Positions 29,143-38,337 of a stretch of 61,334 bases of DNA are shown piece after piece. The notes beneath the pieces were generated by a model. It was not told the origin of the DNA. It did not search any database and saw nothing but the letters and a program-made list of their open reading frames with translations. This DNA is from Chlamydiota bacterium. GTDB lineage: Bacteria; Chlamydiota; Chlamydiia; Chlamydiales; Parachlamydiaceae. The first letter of the stretch is position 1. Each line of letters opens with the position of its first letter. The position numbers and the translations under genes are program-made. Location: NCBI GenBank assembly GCA_013287465.1, contig JABDDS010000004.1:1-61334 (forward strand), given 5' to 3'.

Positions 29143-30326
29143 GGTGATTTTCTCCTCGTTGAAGGGTTGTTTTCAATTAATAAAGGGCTAGATTTTTGGT
29201 TGATAACTTTTTTGTTTTTTACTTTATTTTTTTGTTGTGATGATGGGTGCATCTCGATTTTAAATTTGTATAAGTTGTTTGTTAGCGCCTCGCTGATACT
29301 TTCTGAAAAAAGGTACAATAAAGCAAATGCTTGGCGGTAAGAGAACCGAGCAGGACCAAGAAGAGCTACGGCGCCTATTGGGTGGTTATTTACTCTGTAG
29401 GGGATTGCAATAACTGTTGTGTCTGGATTCGATTCATGAGTGTAAGGGGAGAGGTCTTCTCCGATCCAAAATTTGAGTTTGTCAAGAGCAGAGCATTCTT
29501 TTAGTAACAGACGCATGCTGTGGGTGTTTTCGAATAGTGCTAAGCTATTGACGAGAAACGCTGGGTCATGAAATTCGGGATAGACGAGGAGGCGAGAAAG
29601 TCCAGTCCGGTAGATCTCTTCATTATTGAAATTTGTGTGGTTGACGACATAACGCATCATGAGTTCATTATATAGATGCTGAGCCAAGGCTTTTTCTTCT
29701 TCAGTCAATTCTTCGTGTTGCTGTTGATTGTTGATGCGCCAGTTAAAGTAGGTTTCAATTCGCTTGGCACTAAAAACGCTGAGCTTCTGCTCTGTTTGTA
29801 ATATTTCGGGAATCACTTGGCCGAAATCTGTCATAAGAACACAGAGACATCTCGAATGGTCGATGACAATGAGCTTGATGTTGATGATTAAATCCTGCTC
29901 AAAGCGAGGGGCGGATAAAAAGACGGCTGCTTGGGTTTGTTGGGCGAGATTTTCTGCTGCTTGTTGTAGAAATAAAGTGATTTCTCTACTCTCATTAGTG
30001 CGCAGTATATTAAAAGGATTTTTTGAGTGGTGGATCTCCTTGGGTGGGATTTCATCTACATATTCATTTGCATAGAGACGGTAAGCTTTGTGACTGGGGA
30101 TTCTCCCTCCGGAGATGTGCTGTTGTATGAGGTAACCTTTCTCTTCGAGTTTGGCAAAGTAATTGCGTATTGTCGCTGAGCTGAGGTCTTCAAATCCCAT
30201 CTCTTTAAGGGTGTTGGATCCAACCGGACGTGCCGTTTTTAAGTAGTACTCAATGAGTCCGAAAAGAACCTTCCGTTCTCGGTGCTGCTTACTGCTTGGT
30301 TTAATGAGAGATTTTGTTGTCTTCAT
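29139..30326 (-). CDS. hrcA: Heat-inducible transcription repressor HrcA
   Basis: 395 residues from the ATG at 30326; a TTG at 30362 would put the start against the operator and is less likely. The winged-helix N-terminus is followed by GFEDLSSATIRNYFAKLEEKG and HISGGRIPSHKAYR, the HrcA signature. It binds the CIRCE operator upstream and represses its own operon. The protein ends in a lysine-rich tail (KNKVKNKK, RRKSP); an extended C-terminus is, as I recall, typical of chlamydial HrcA and affects its repressor activity. Confidence 0.95.
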   Translation of the reverse strand: MKTTKSLIKPSSKQHRERKVLFGLIEYYLKTARPVGSNTLKEMGFEDLSSATIRNYFAKLEEKGYLIQQHISGGRIPSHKAYRLYANEYVDEIPPKEIHHSKNPFNILRTNESREITLFLQQAAENLAQQTQAAVFLSAPRFEQDLIINIKLIVIDHSRCLCVLMTDFGQVIPEILQTEQKLSVFSAKRIETYFNWRINNQQQHEELTEEEKALAQHLYNELMMRYVVNHTNFNNEEIYRTGLSRLLVYPEFHDPAFLVNSLALFENTHSMRLLLKECSALDKLKFWIGEDLSPYTHESNPDTTVIAIPYRVNNHPIGAVALLGPARFSYRQAFALLYLFSESISEALTNNLYKFKIEMHPSSQQKNKVKNKKVINQKSSPLLIENNPSTRRKSP

Positions 30327-30339
30327 GCACCCATTGTAT

Positions 30340-30362
30340 AAAAAGGGGGAATTATGCGTCAA
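30340..30362 (-). promoter_or_regulatory. Possible promoter between CIRCE and hrcA
   Basis: On the minus strand TTGACG is followed after 16-17 bases by TATACAAT. Transcription from it would begin almost at the hrcA ATG, so the transcript would be nearly leaderless. A promoter upstream of CIRCE, with TAAAAT next to the operator, is an alternative. Confidence 0.35.
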
Positions 30363-30368
30363 TAAAAA

Positions 30369-30395
30369 TTAGCACTCAATCGCAAAGAGTGCTGA
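30369..30395 (-). promoter_or_regulatory. CIRCE operator
   Basis: TTAGCACTC, nine bases, GAGTGCTGA: eight of nine positions of each arm are complementary, matching the consensus TTAGCACTC-N9-GAGTGCTAA with one change. HrcA binding here represses hrcA-grpE-dnaK until heat shock. Confidence 0.95.
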
Positions 30396-30463
30396 ATTTT
30401 AGTGTTTTCAGAAGGAGAATAGGACAACTACATGAGAACAGAAACGCAAGGAAGAGAGCATTT

Positions 30464-30496
30464 TTACGCGTGGGAGCAACTTTTTCCCACGCGTAA
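30464..30496. repeat. Perfect hairpin with 12-bp arms
   Basis: TTACGCGTGGGA and TCCCACGCGTAA around a nine-base loop. It lies between the CIRCE element and the broken gene at 30519, to which it is downstream. It may be a terminator, but no T-run follows. Confidence 0.8.
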
Positions 30497-30518
30497 TTTA
30501 GAAGCCCTGACTTCTTTT

Positions 30519-30935
30519 TTAGGACATATTTATTTTTGCATAGTATGTCCCTGGGATATTAGCAGTGTGTACTCTTAATGAATTCTTACCAAGCAATTGT
30601 TTACCTAAATCAGTAAGCGTTGCCCAACAGTATAAATATCCACTATCCATGCACCCTTTTGCTTCATTGTAATGGACCCCTTCTTCCATAGATGGAATAG
30701 AGTAATCCAGATCTCTGTCAGCGGAAAAAACTCGTATTTCTTTTGAGGTAATTCCAGCTTGAAATACGGTATGGCAAGTCTCAGTTGTTTGATGACCTGG
30801 ACCTCCAGATTCTTGAGGAGGGCCTGGATTTGGATAAACTGTTGAAACTCTTACGGTTGAAACTACTGGATCTGGATAAAAATGCGCATCATTTTCCGAA
30901 GGAAAAATAGATTGGTAGAGATTAAATATGTTAAA
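30519..30935 (-). pseudogene. 5'-damaged reading frame, function unknown
   Basis: An open frame of about 138 codons without any ATG, GTG or TTG in its first 70 codons; the first ATG is half way through (SIPSMEEGVHY). The translation looks protein-like: a Pro/Gly-rich part (YPNPGPPQESGGPG), then ETCHTVFQAGITSKEIRVFS and GYLYCWATLTDLGKQLLGKN. The frame begins right after a TGA at 30936. I take it for the C-terminal part of a gene that has lost its start. Initiation at ATT or ATA cannot be excluded. Confidence 0.5.
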
Positions 30936-31405
30936 TCAATCCCCTGTACCTGGCCAGATGGCAGCTTAGGGTTTCCGATGCCAGGCCACTATTACACGAT
31001 GGCTTTGGTCCGTGGATATGCTATCGCATATGAACATAATGGTACTATGTATGAAATGCACACAGACTCCGATGGACGTACTGTCCTTGGACCGCAACAA
31101 AAAATTCGCCAGGAAATTGAATCAACAAGAGAGCAACGTGAAAAAACAGATTTCGAACTATGTGCCAAAATAATTCTAATGGAAAAAGAACAGAAGTTTC
31201 TTTTCAAGAAACAATTCGACAAGGGCACAACATCCAAATTGAATTAAACAAAAAAATACATACTTTGTTTATGAGCAAGACAGATAGATTTGGAGCCGTA
31301 TTAGAACGAGAAAAAGGATATTTAAATGCTCTTTACTCTCGCATATGCTGTAAAAAACAGGTAACAGAATACCCTCGCCCCTATTGGAACGAATTGTGCA
31401 TGTAA
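30882..31405 (+). pseudogene. Frameshifted small gene, function unknown
   Basis: Two overlapping plus-strand frames: one ending at 31247 (MPGHYYTMALVRGYAIAYEH region, then a charged helix) and one running 31160-31405 (KTDRFGAVLEREKGYLNALY). They overlap for 88 bases, and the second looks like a continuation of the first after a frame change. Neither has a good ribosome site. Its 5' end overlaps the damaged gene on the opposite strand by about 50 bases. Together they mark a decaying stretch of about 0.9 kb between hrcA and the glucan phosphorylase. Confidence 0.4.
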
Positions 31406-31440
31406 CGATGGCTAAACAACCCCTTGACTAGCATTTTAAC

Positions 31441-33999
31441 CTAATGCTGCCAGAGGATATGCCCCATCTCCAATGGGGTGATCACTCCCGGGATTGAGAC
31501 GACAACCCGTGGGGTGTAGTCCGCTGAGGGGCGAGTTGTTGGCGCTAAAGCGCGATACAAGCTTATTGTAGGGTCCCCTGACAGAGGTCCCAATGACTCC
31601 ATCGGAATAAGTTCTGCGGCTCCGCCATTCATTCCATTAGCATAGAGCTCTACCTTTACCCATTTCTCCTCCAATCCATCGAGATAGATCCGCACATCAA
31701 ACTGATAATGGTTTTGCTCCGTCCCTACCTTCACATCCATGAAGCGAACGGAATGCCATTTATCCTCTATCTGCTGTTCTATTGCTAAATTTTTCTGCGC
31801 TAAAGCCCCATTATCAGCTGTGCGAGCGCGATAGTTAATAGCCGCTGGAATATAATATTTATCCGTATATTCACGCACAGATCGATTAGACGAATATTGA
31901 GGGGTTAGTTGCGCCATGCTCGCGCGAATTCTATTTGTCCATTTAACCGGAATTCCAGCGCTATCTCTGTCATAGAATTCAGGAATCACTTCTTTTTCAA
32001 GTATGTCATAAAGGGTTGCAGCCTCTTTGGCATCCCATTCGGATGAGTCGCCATGCTCTTTACCGTCACCAAGAGCCCAACCGACATCGGGAGTATAGGC
32101 CTCAGCCCACCACCCATCGAGTTCTGAAAGATTTAATCCTCCATTGACCAACACTTTCATTCCGCTCGTTCCACATGCCTCCCAAGGTCTACGCGGTGTG
32201 TTCACCCACACGTCAACCCCTCTGACTAATTCCTCTGCAACGAGGATATCGTAATCACCGATGAAGAGGACGTGAGAGCGTACTTCCGGTTTAGCAATGA
32301 AACGCATCCATTTTTGGATGAGGTCGATTCCCGGTTTATCTGCTGGGTGGGCCTTACCTGCAATAATGAGTTGTACTGGACGTTGTGGATTGGATAAAAT
32401 GCGAAGGAGACGATCGGGATCATGCAGGAGCATATTAGGGCGCTTATATGTCGCAAAACGCCTTGCAAACCCCAACGTTAACGTACTTGAATCAAAGATA
32501 TTTTGAGCAAATTCATGCTGCCCTTTCAATTCAGCATCAAAAGCTCCTCGCGCCGCCAGCTGGTAATGAACTGTCTTACGGACATAGCTCACTAATGCCT
32601 CTCTGGATTCACTACGCATCTTCCAAATATCGACATTGGGAATCGCATCGATATCTTTCTTTAAGCATTCTGTCGTTCCAAGCCAACGTCCCTTGCCACA
32701 AGCTTTTGTCCAGAGATGATCAGAATAGATAGAATCCCAACTCGGCATATGGACCCCATTCGTAATCGATCCGATCGGCACTTCGTCTTCTGGCCAATGA
32801 GGAAATAAAGGAGCAAAGATATGGCGACTAACTTCTCCATGCAGTTTACTCACTCCATTGATGGCTCCGCTCCCTCTTGCTGCGAGGTATGCCATGTTGA
32901 AATCTTCATTGTTGTCTTGCGGATTTAACCTCCCCAGGGCGAGTAAGTCGTTAATATTGATTTTCAATGATTTTTCAGCATATTCTCCTAAGTATTGTCT
33001 CATCAACGAGGGATGAAATCGATCAAATCCGGCGGGGACAGCTGTGTGGGTTGTGAAGAGATTGCCTGCGCGCGTGGCGTGGAATGCGACGTCAAACGAG
33101 CATTTAGTCGATTCCATAAAGCTTCTAGCACGCTCCAAAACGGCAAAACCGGCATGTCCCTCATTGAGATGGCACACTTCGCGCTTAATATTAATCGCCT
33201 CTAAAAGACGCCATCCACCGATACCGAGGAGCAATTCCTGTTTAAGGCGCAGCTCCGAATCTCCCCCATACAACTCGCTCGTGATTCCTCTATGAGCCGG
33301 AAAATTAGCCGGATCATTGCTATCTAGAAGATACAATCTTGTTCCTCCAACCTGCACTTGCCATGCGCGTAACCATAGGGAATAGCCTGGAAGGCGAACT
33401 TCTAAGCGCAACCATTCCCCATCTGCCTTTCTCAATGGGGAAATGGGAAGCTGTCCAGGGTTATTGTATGGGTAATAAGCCTGTTGTATCCCATTTTTAT
33501 CGATCATTTGTCGAAAATATCCCTGCTGGTATAACAAGCCAATGGCAACAACGGGAACGCCAAGTTCGCTTGCTGCTTTTAGTTGATCGCCCGCGACGTT
33601 TCCGAGTCCTCCCGAGTAGATGGGAAGAGCTTCTGTCAACATAAATTCCATACTAAAATAGGCAACAGCAGAGAGAGGGGGATTGGGGTATTTTGTTTGA
33701 AACCAACCAGGTGTTTTCATTTGAACGCGAGCTGCATTGACCAATTTTTCAACAGCCTGATAGAAAGAAGGGGTCGCTAATAACTCTTCCAATCGTTTTT
33801 TAGAAACGGTTTGTAATACGACCCATGGATTTTGCGTGAGATCCCACAATGGAGCATCAAGCTGCTTCCAAATGAGATCTGAGCAGTGGTTCCACGACCA
33901 ACTCAAATTGAGGGCTAGTTCCTCTAACAAGTGGAAGCCCTTAATATCTGCTCGACAATGGCTATTTGGCTGCGTATCGCCAACGGCACTTTCATTCAT
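31441..33999 (-). CDS. Alpha-glucan phosphorylase (non-classical GT35, DUF3417 N-terminus)
   Basis: 852 residues. Releases glucose 1-phosphate from glycogen or maltodextrin. The N-terminal DUF3417-type segment (LLEELALNLSWSWNH) is followed by AYFSMEFMLTEALPIYSGGLG, HLNEGHAGF, LGFARRFATYKRP, and the pyridoxal-phosphate site region ACGTSGMKVLVNGGLNLSELDGWW. This subfamily is distinct from the muscle/GlgP type. The ATG overlaps the stop of the phosphoglucomutase gene by four bases, so glucose 1-phosphate production and conversion are encoded in one operon. Confidence 0.93.
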   Translation of the reverse strand: MNESAVGDTQPNSHCRADIKGFHLLEELALNLSWSWNHCSDLIWKQLDAPLWDLTQNPWVVLQTVSKKRLEELLATPSFYQAVEKLVNAARVQMKTPGWFQTKYPNPPLSAVAYFSMEFMLTEALPIYSGGLGNVAGDQLKAASELGVPVVAIGLLYQQGYFRQMIDKNGIQQAYYPYNNPGQLPISPLRKADGEWLRLEVRLPGYSLWLRAWQVQVGGTRLYLLDSNDPANFPAHRGITSELYGGDSELRLKQELLLGIGGWRLLEAINIKREVCHLNEGHAGFAVLERARSFMESTKCSFDVAFHATRAGNLFTTHTAVPAGFDRFHPSLMRQYLGEYAEKSLKININDLLALGRLNPQDNNEDFNMAYLAARGSGAINGVSKLHGEVSRHIFAPLFPHWPEDEVPIGSITNGVHMPSWDSIYSDHLWTKACGKGRWLGTTECLKKDIDAIPNVDIWKMRSESREALVSYVRKTVHYQLAARGAFDAELKGQHEFAQNIFDSSTLTLGFARRFATYKRPNMLLHDPDRLLRILSNPQRPVQLIIAGKAHPADKPGIDLIQKWMRFIAKPEVRSHVLFIGDYDILVAEELVRGVDVWVNTPRRPWEACGTSGMKVLVNGGLNLSELDGWWAEAYTPDVGWALGDGKEHGDSSEWDAKEAATLYDILEKEVIPEFYDRDSAGIPVKWTNRIRASMAQLTPQYSSNRSVREYTDKYYIPAAINYRARTADNGALAQKNLAIEQQIEDKWHSVRFMDVKVGTEQNHYQFDVRIYLDGLEEKWVKVELYANGMNGGAAELIPMESLGPLSGDPTISLYRALAPTTRPSADYTPRVVVSIPGVITPLEMGHILWQH

Positions 34000-35642
34000 A
34001 ATGTCACCAAAGATGCGGTTACAATCGACTGTGCTTCTTCAAGAATTAGTTTCAGGTGGTCTTCCCCTAAAAAACTTTCTGCATAAATTTTATAGATGCT
34101 TTCCGTGCCCGAAGGACGAGCTGCAAACCATCCGTTCTCGGCGATGACCTTCACTCCTCCGATTGCTGCTCCATTCCCTGGTGCATGGGTGATGACCTGC
34201 TTAATTGCCTCTCCAGCAAGTTCTTTGCTTTGTATTTGTTCCGGAGAAAGACGTTTAAGTTGTTCTTTCTGTTGTAGCGTTGCCGGAGCTTCAAAGCGTT
34301 TAAAAAAAGGAGTTCCAAACTCAAGTGTGATCTCCTTATATATTTCAGCGGGGTCTTTTCCCGTGGCAGCAGTCATTTCAGCTGCCAACAATCCCATGAT
34401 GATTCCATCCTTGTCTGTCGTCCACACAGAGCCATCTAAGCGGACAAATGAAGCTCCGGCGCTCTCTTCTCCACCAAAAGCCAAGGAGCCTGTGAATAAG
34501 CCATCGGCAAACCATTTAAATCCAGCTGGCACTTCATACAAACTCCTTCCAAGTTTTGCCGTGATGCGATCGATCATCTGGGTAGAGACAACAGTTTTTC
34601 CAACCATTGCCTTCAGGTTCCATTCTGGACGATTTTTAAATAAATACGAAATAGCAACGGAGAGGTAATCATTAGAGGCAAGAAGTCCTCCATTTTTTGT
34701 GACAATGCCGTGCCGATCGTGATCGGTATCGCATGCGAAAGAGACATCGAATCGATCTTTCATCGCAATCAACCCTTGCATTGCATATGGAGAGGAAGGA
34801 TCCATCCGAATCTGTCCATCCCAGTCGACACACATCATGCTAAAGGAGGAATCGACACTCTCATTGACAACCGTCAGGTTGAGTTGGTAGCGTTCTGCAA
34901 TCTTTTTCCAGTAATGGACTCCCGCCCCACCAAGAGGGTCGACTCCCAATTTAATTTTTTCCCCTCGAAGATGTCTCATATCGATCACATTTTTAAGGTC
35001 ATTGACATAAGTATTTAAATAATCGTAGCGATGCGTTGTTGTAGCTTTTAATGCCTGCTCAAAAGGGATTCGCTTCACTCCGGTGAGCTTGTTTTCTAAA
35101 AACTTATTTGCCTGATTCTCAATCCATTGAGTCACTGCCTGTTCCGCTGGTCCTCCGTTAGGAGGATTGTACTTAATCCCTCCTTCCCCTGGAGGGTTAT
35201 GCGATGGCGTGATCACAATTCCATCAGCGAGCTGATGAATTTTGTTCCGATTATACGTGAGGATAGCGTGAGAAACCGCAGGTGTTGGGGTATATTCGTC
35301 ATCTTGAGCAAGCATGACATCGACTCCATTGGCAGCCAAGACTTCGAGAACTGTCGCCAGAGCTGGTTGTGAGAGTGCATGGGTGTCAATGCCTAAAAAC
35401 AAAGGACCACTGATGTTGTTTTGAAGGCGATATAAACAGATAGCCTGGCTGATGGCTAGGAGGTGATTTTCGTTAAAACTTTTCCTGAAGGAAGATCCTC
35501 GGTGTCCCGAAGTGCCAAAAGCTACGCGCTGCTCAGGCTCTTTAGGATCGGGTATTTCCGCGTAGTAAGCCGTGATCAGCTTAGGGAGATCGACTAACAA
35601 TGATAGGGGGGCACGTTTTCCTGCAAGGGGACTGACTTTCAT
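33996..35642 (-). CDS. pgm: Phosphoglucomutase (alpha-D-glucose phosphate-specific)
   Basis: 548 residues from the ATG at 35642 (AAAGGA upstream; the GTG at 35666 is less likely). Interconverts glucose 1- and 6-phosphate. Visible are FGTSGHRGSS near the start, the phosphoserine loop TPSHNPPGEGG, the magnesium loop DTDHDRHG, the sugar loop GGEESAGAS and the phosphate-binding loop RPSGTES. All four functional loops are intact. It is first in the operon with the phosphorylase. Confidence 0.95.
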   Translation of the reverse strand: MKVSPLAGKRAPLSLLVDLPKLITAYYAEIPDPKEPEQRVAFGTSGHRGSSFRKSFNENHLLAISQAICLYRLQNNISGPLFLGIDTHALSQPALATVLEVLAANGVDVMLAQDDEYTPTPAVSHAILTYNRNKIHQLADGIVITPSHNPPGEGGIKYNPPNGGPAEQAVTQWIENQANKFLENKLTGVKRIPFEQALKATTTHRYDYLNTYVNDLKNVIDMRHLRGEKIKLGVDPLGGAGVHYWKKIAERYQLNLTVVNESVDSSFSMMCVDWDGQIRMDPSSPYAMQGLIAMKDRFDVSFACDTDHDRHGIVTKNGGLLASNDYLSVAISYLFKNRPEWNLKAMVGKTVVSTQMIDRITAKLGRSLYEVPAGFKWFADGLFTGSLAFGGEESAGASFVRLDGSVWTTDKDGIIMGLLAAEMTAATGKDPAEIYKEITLEFGTPFFKRFEAPATLQQKEQLKRLSPEQIQSKELAGEAIKQVITHAPGNGAAIGGVKVIAENGWFAARPSGTESIYKIYAESFLGEDHLKLILEEAQSIVTASLVTL

Positions 35643-35700
35643 GATGGTGTTCCTTTTGCTCTTCACAATAAGGACCGAGGGAATAAAACAGCAAGGAAAA

Positions 35701-36258
35701 TTAAGATTCTGACTTGCTATACCACTCGCCGTTTTCGAGTTGCACTAAAGCCATAGTGACAGCCTGCTTGGTGTAGAGCTTTCGGTTGACACGTCCCTTC
35801 GTCAACATGCCGACAATCCCTTCTGCTGCTCCCAATTTTGCATTGGTTGTAAAACCCGATTGGTAACACGCTTGGCCTAGATCCAATTTTTTGTTAATGA
35901 CGAGATCGAGAATTTGTGGAGGGACTTCAAAACCACTAGAAATGCCGATATGATAGTTTTTTCCGTCATAGATGCAGCAAATCGTCGCTTCTAAAAAACC
36001 CGTTTGAGAGCCTGTAGCTTCGAATAGTCCGCTTTCGATGCCAAAACTATATCTACATGAGCCGCAAGCAGTGTATGCATGGCGAGCTCTGTTTTTGGCT
36101 CCGCGGATTGTTTCATGTAGGGATAGTGGCTGATCCCCAACTTCTGAAGGAACCGAAAACGTGTGAATTTTCACATTGGCAAAATGAGGGTAATCTTTAA
36201 TCACTTCTTCAACAGCTTCTATTTTGACAACATTCGTTGTTCCAATCGCAATTGCCAT
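35701..36258 (-). CDS. Inosine/xanthosine triphosphatase, YjjX (DUF84) type
   Basis: 185 residues from the ATG at 36258, with AAAGGA five bases upstream. It has the DUF84 pattern: IAIGTTNVVKIEAVEEV, RGAKNRARHAY, SFGIESGLF, and the C-terminal KLGAAEGIVGMLTKGRVNRKLYTKQAVTMAL. Such enzymes hydrolyse non-canonical purine triphosphates to clean the nucleotide pool. It lies 58 bases upstream of pgm and may share its transcript. Confidence 0.88.
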   Translation of the reverse strand: MAIAIGTTNVVKIEAVEEVIKDYPHFANVKIHTFSVPSEVGDQPLSLHETIRGAKNRARHAYTACGSCRYSFGIESGLFEATGSQTGFLEATICCIYDGKNYHIGISSGFEVPPQILDLVINKKLDLGQACYQSGFTTNAKLGAAEGIVGMLTKGRVNRKLYTKQAVTMALVQLENGEWYSKSES

Positions 36259-36338
36259 ATGTGTCCTTTTGTTATGAATAAAACATTTGGTGAAATTCGG
36301 CATGGTTTAAATGAAGGTTATATTTTTCCTCTACCTCT

Positions 36339-36404
36339 CCTCTGTGTTCTCTGTGCCTCTGTGTTTTTATCTTTTGAAACACAGAGGCACAGAGAACACA
36401 GAGG
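36339..36404. repeat. Palindrome with 28-bp arms
   Basis: CCTCTGTGTTCTCTGTGCC continuing into TCTGTGTTT, a ten-base loop, then the perfect reverse complement. The motif CACAGAGGCACAGAGAACAC is a recurrent intergenic repeat in many bacterial genomes. It lies between two minus-strand genes. Confidence 0.9.
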
Positions 36405-36467
36405 GGGAATTTAAATGATCAAATGCCCGGTAGTTTCCTTACATACAGGTGAAAAAGGCCTAGAATC

Positions 36468-37244
36468 CTACATTGGCGATATGTTGCCAATAAGAATCTG
36501 TCCAACCATGCAAGCTTGCTTTGCTTTCTCCGCTACTAATGGCGATAATACTTCATAAGATTTGTCAATAACAAATCCTGCAGCTTGAACTATAGGGGCC
36601 GTAACAGTGGCAACAGGAGAAACAGAGGCAATAAGTGCAGCTCCAAGAATTCCTCCCATTCCACCAAATGCAAATGCCAAAGTCCCGGCAAAGAACGTGG
36701 CAATGAAATGGTTCTCATAACTTGGTTCTTCTTGATCTTTTAAATCGCAAAAATTTTTATCTGGTCTAGCTAATATATCAACAACATGGCGTTTCTCATC
36801 GAGGAAAGGTTCTGTTTTTTCTTTTATCTGTCTATTAACTTGTTTTTCTTTGAGACTGTCTTCTTTAAACTCTCCTGCTTCCGATATAGCTTTTTCTTGA
36901 ATTTTTTTAATTTGTAGATTTAAATTTTCGCATTTTTTTAATTGCGATGCAAACTCTGCCTTAGCATGAAGAGCTAGCAATAGACCAGCGCCAAGAGCAT
37001 ATGCGCCACTAAAATCGAATGCAGCCGAAACACCAGCGCCCACTAAGGCTACGAATTTCAATTTTTTCATTGTATGGTCAATAAAAGTTTCTCTGTTGTC
37101 ATTATTATAAATTCCAGAAACACTCATTCTAACAGCTTTATCAATAGCCTTGGTTCCTTGTTTACAAGTTGCGACAATGCGACTAAAGGAAGAACACATT
37201 CCCCCATGATTTGTTACTGGACTTCTTGCAACTTTTAAAGACAT
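36468..37244 (-). CDS. Hypothetical membrane protein
   Basis: 258 residues. GAGGT precedes the ATG. Two long hydrophobic regions lie at about residues 63-90 (FVALVGAGVSAAFDFSGAYA and on) and 180-225 (FIATFFAGTLAFAFGGMGG and on), separated by a charged coiled-coil stretch of about 90 residues. The second one is a double hairpin of the kind seen in inclusion-membrane proteins of chlamydiae. That role is only a possibility. No signal peptide. Confidence 0.65.
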   Translation of the reverse strand: MSLKVARSPVTNHGGMCSSFSRIVATCKQGTKAIDKAVRMSVSGIYNNDNRETFIDHTMKKLKFVALVGAGVSAAFDFSGAYALGAGLLLALHAKAEFASQLKKCENLNLQIKKIQEKAISEAGEFKEDSLKEKQVNRQIKEKTEPFLDEKRHVVDILARPDKNFCDLKDQEEPSYENHFIATFFAGTLAFAFGGMGGILGAALIASVSPVATVTAPIVQAAGFVIDKSYEVLSPLVAEKAKQACMVGQILIGNISPM

Positions 37245-37332
37245 AAAACACCTCTTTTTTTATTTTTAATTAAGAATTCTAATAATAAAAAAGTTATTGT
37301 ACACAATTATAAATATAAAATCAACTATTAAT

Positions 37333-38337
37333 TTAATAAAGGGCCTGTACGTGGGATTTAGCCGCATCTGAAATGGCTTTAAGGTCGTATCCACCTTCTA
37401 GCACAGACACAATTCTTCCTTTAGCGTATTTCTTGGCGATTTCGACGCAGATTTTCGTCATTTCTGCGTAGTCTTCATCTTTTAGCCCCAATCCCACTAA
37501 ACTATCGTTCTCGTGGGCATCAAAACCGCAAGAAATGAGGATAAAATCAGGTTGATATTTTTCCATTCTGGGGATGAGTTGAGAATGAAAGGCTTCTAGT
37601 ATTTGTTGTCGGCAATTCTCTTTTGAACCTGAAATAGGACAATTTAATACGAATTTTTGTTGGTTGTCTGTACCCCCCCAATGATCACCAGGATAAAATC
37701 CTGTGGAGGTATCTTTATGTGTGCTAAAATAAAAAATATTGCCGCTATTTTCCACCAATGCTTGCGTGCCATCTCCATGGTGGGCATCCCAATCGACAAT
37801 GAGAACGCGCTTAAAATCTAATTTATCCGTAAGGTATTTGGCAGCGATGGCAACATTATTAAAAACGCAGAAACCAGATCCTGTGCACTGGTGAGCATGG
37901 TGACCCGGTGGTCTGACAATGCAGAAAGCACGAGAGGTACCATTTTTTTGATCTAAAATGTATTCAATGGCCGTTAGGGGAGCTCCAGCTGCGTAAAGAG
38001 AAGTTTGTAACGTGTTGGGGCTAATCATGAAATCGCCAGATACAAAGTCCTCATGGCAGTTTGAGGTGTCAAATGTTTTATAGGGGATGTTTTGTGCTTT
38101 TAGCTTTTCGCATTGGCTAGTTATTTCGTCTTGATAGCATTTGTCGTGGCATAAAGAAATTTCCTCTTGAGTTGCTTGACGAGGTAGAATTGTTTCGTTC
38201 ATCAATTTGGCAGAGGCAAGCGCATTTTCAATAGCCTCAACGCGTTGCGGACTTTCTGGATGATTATGTCCAGTCAGGTGTGCCATAAATATTTCTTTGT
38301 TAGCTACAATGACAACGCGTTCGACCTTAAAATTCAC
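37333..38337 (-). CDS. Histone-deacetylase-family hydrolase
   Basis: About 334 residues. The zinc-amidohydrolase motifs are complete: GHNHPESPQRVEAI, RPPGHHAHQ (catalytic His pair), VDWDAHHGDGTQ (zinc Asp and His), SCGFDAHENDSL (zinc Asp) and VLEGGYD. In bacteria these enzymes deacetylate acetoin-pathway proteins, polyamines or small molecules; in an intracellular bacterium a host target is conceivable but unproven (no signal peptide). The start is uncertain: I use a GTG at 38337 that overlaps the upstream barrel gene by 11 bases; an ATG at 38361 gives a longer overlap, and one at 38286 (MAHLTGH) would cut into the domain. Confidence 0.9.
   Translation of the reverse strand: MNFKVERVVIVANKEIFMAHLTGHNHPESPQRVEAIENALASAKLMNETILPRQATQEEISLCHDKCYQDEITSQCEKLKAQNIPYKTFDTSNCHEDFVSGDFMISPNTLQTSLYAAGAPLTAIEYILDQKNGTSRAFCIVRPPGHHAHQCTGSGFCVFNNVAIAAKYLTDKLDFKRVLIVDWDAHHGDGTQALVENSGNIFYFSTHKDTSTGFYPGDHWGGTDNQQKFVLNCPISGSKENCRQQILEAFHSQLIPRMEKYQPDFILISCGFDAHENDSLVGLGLKDEDYAEMTKICVEIAKKYAKGRIVSVLEGGYDLKAISDAAKSHVQALY

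Noticed and set aside
30464-30496. Rho-independent terminator
   Set aside because: The stem is perfect but no T-run follows on either side.
36468-37244. Confident call as an inclusion-membrane protein
   Set aside because: The hydrophobic regions are far apart, and the first is a single weak segment, unlike the usual bilobed motif; kept as a possibility only.
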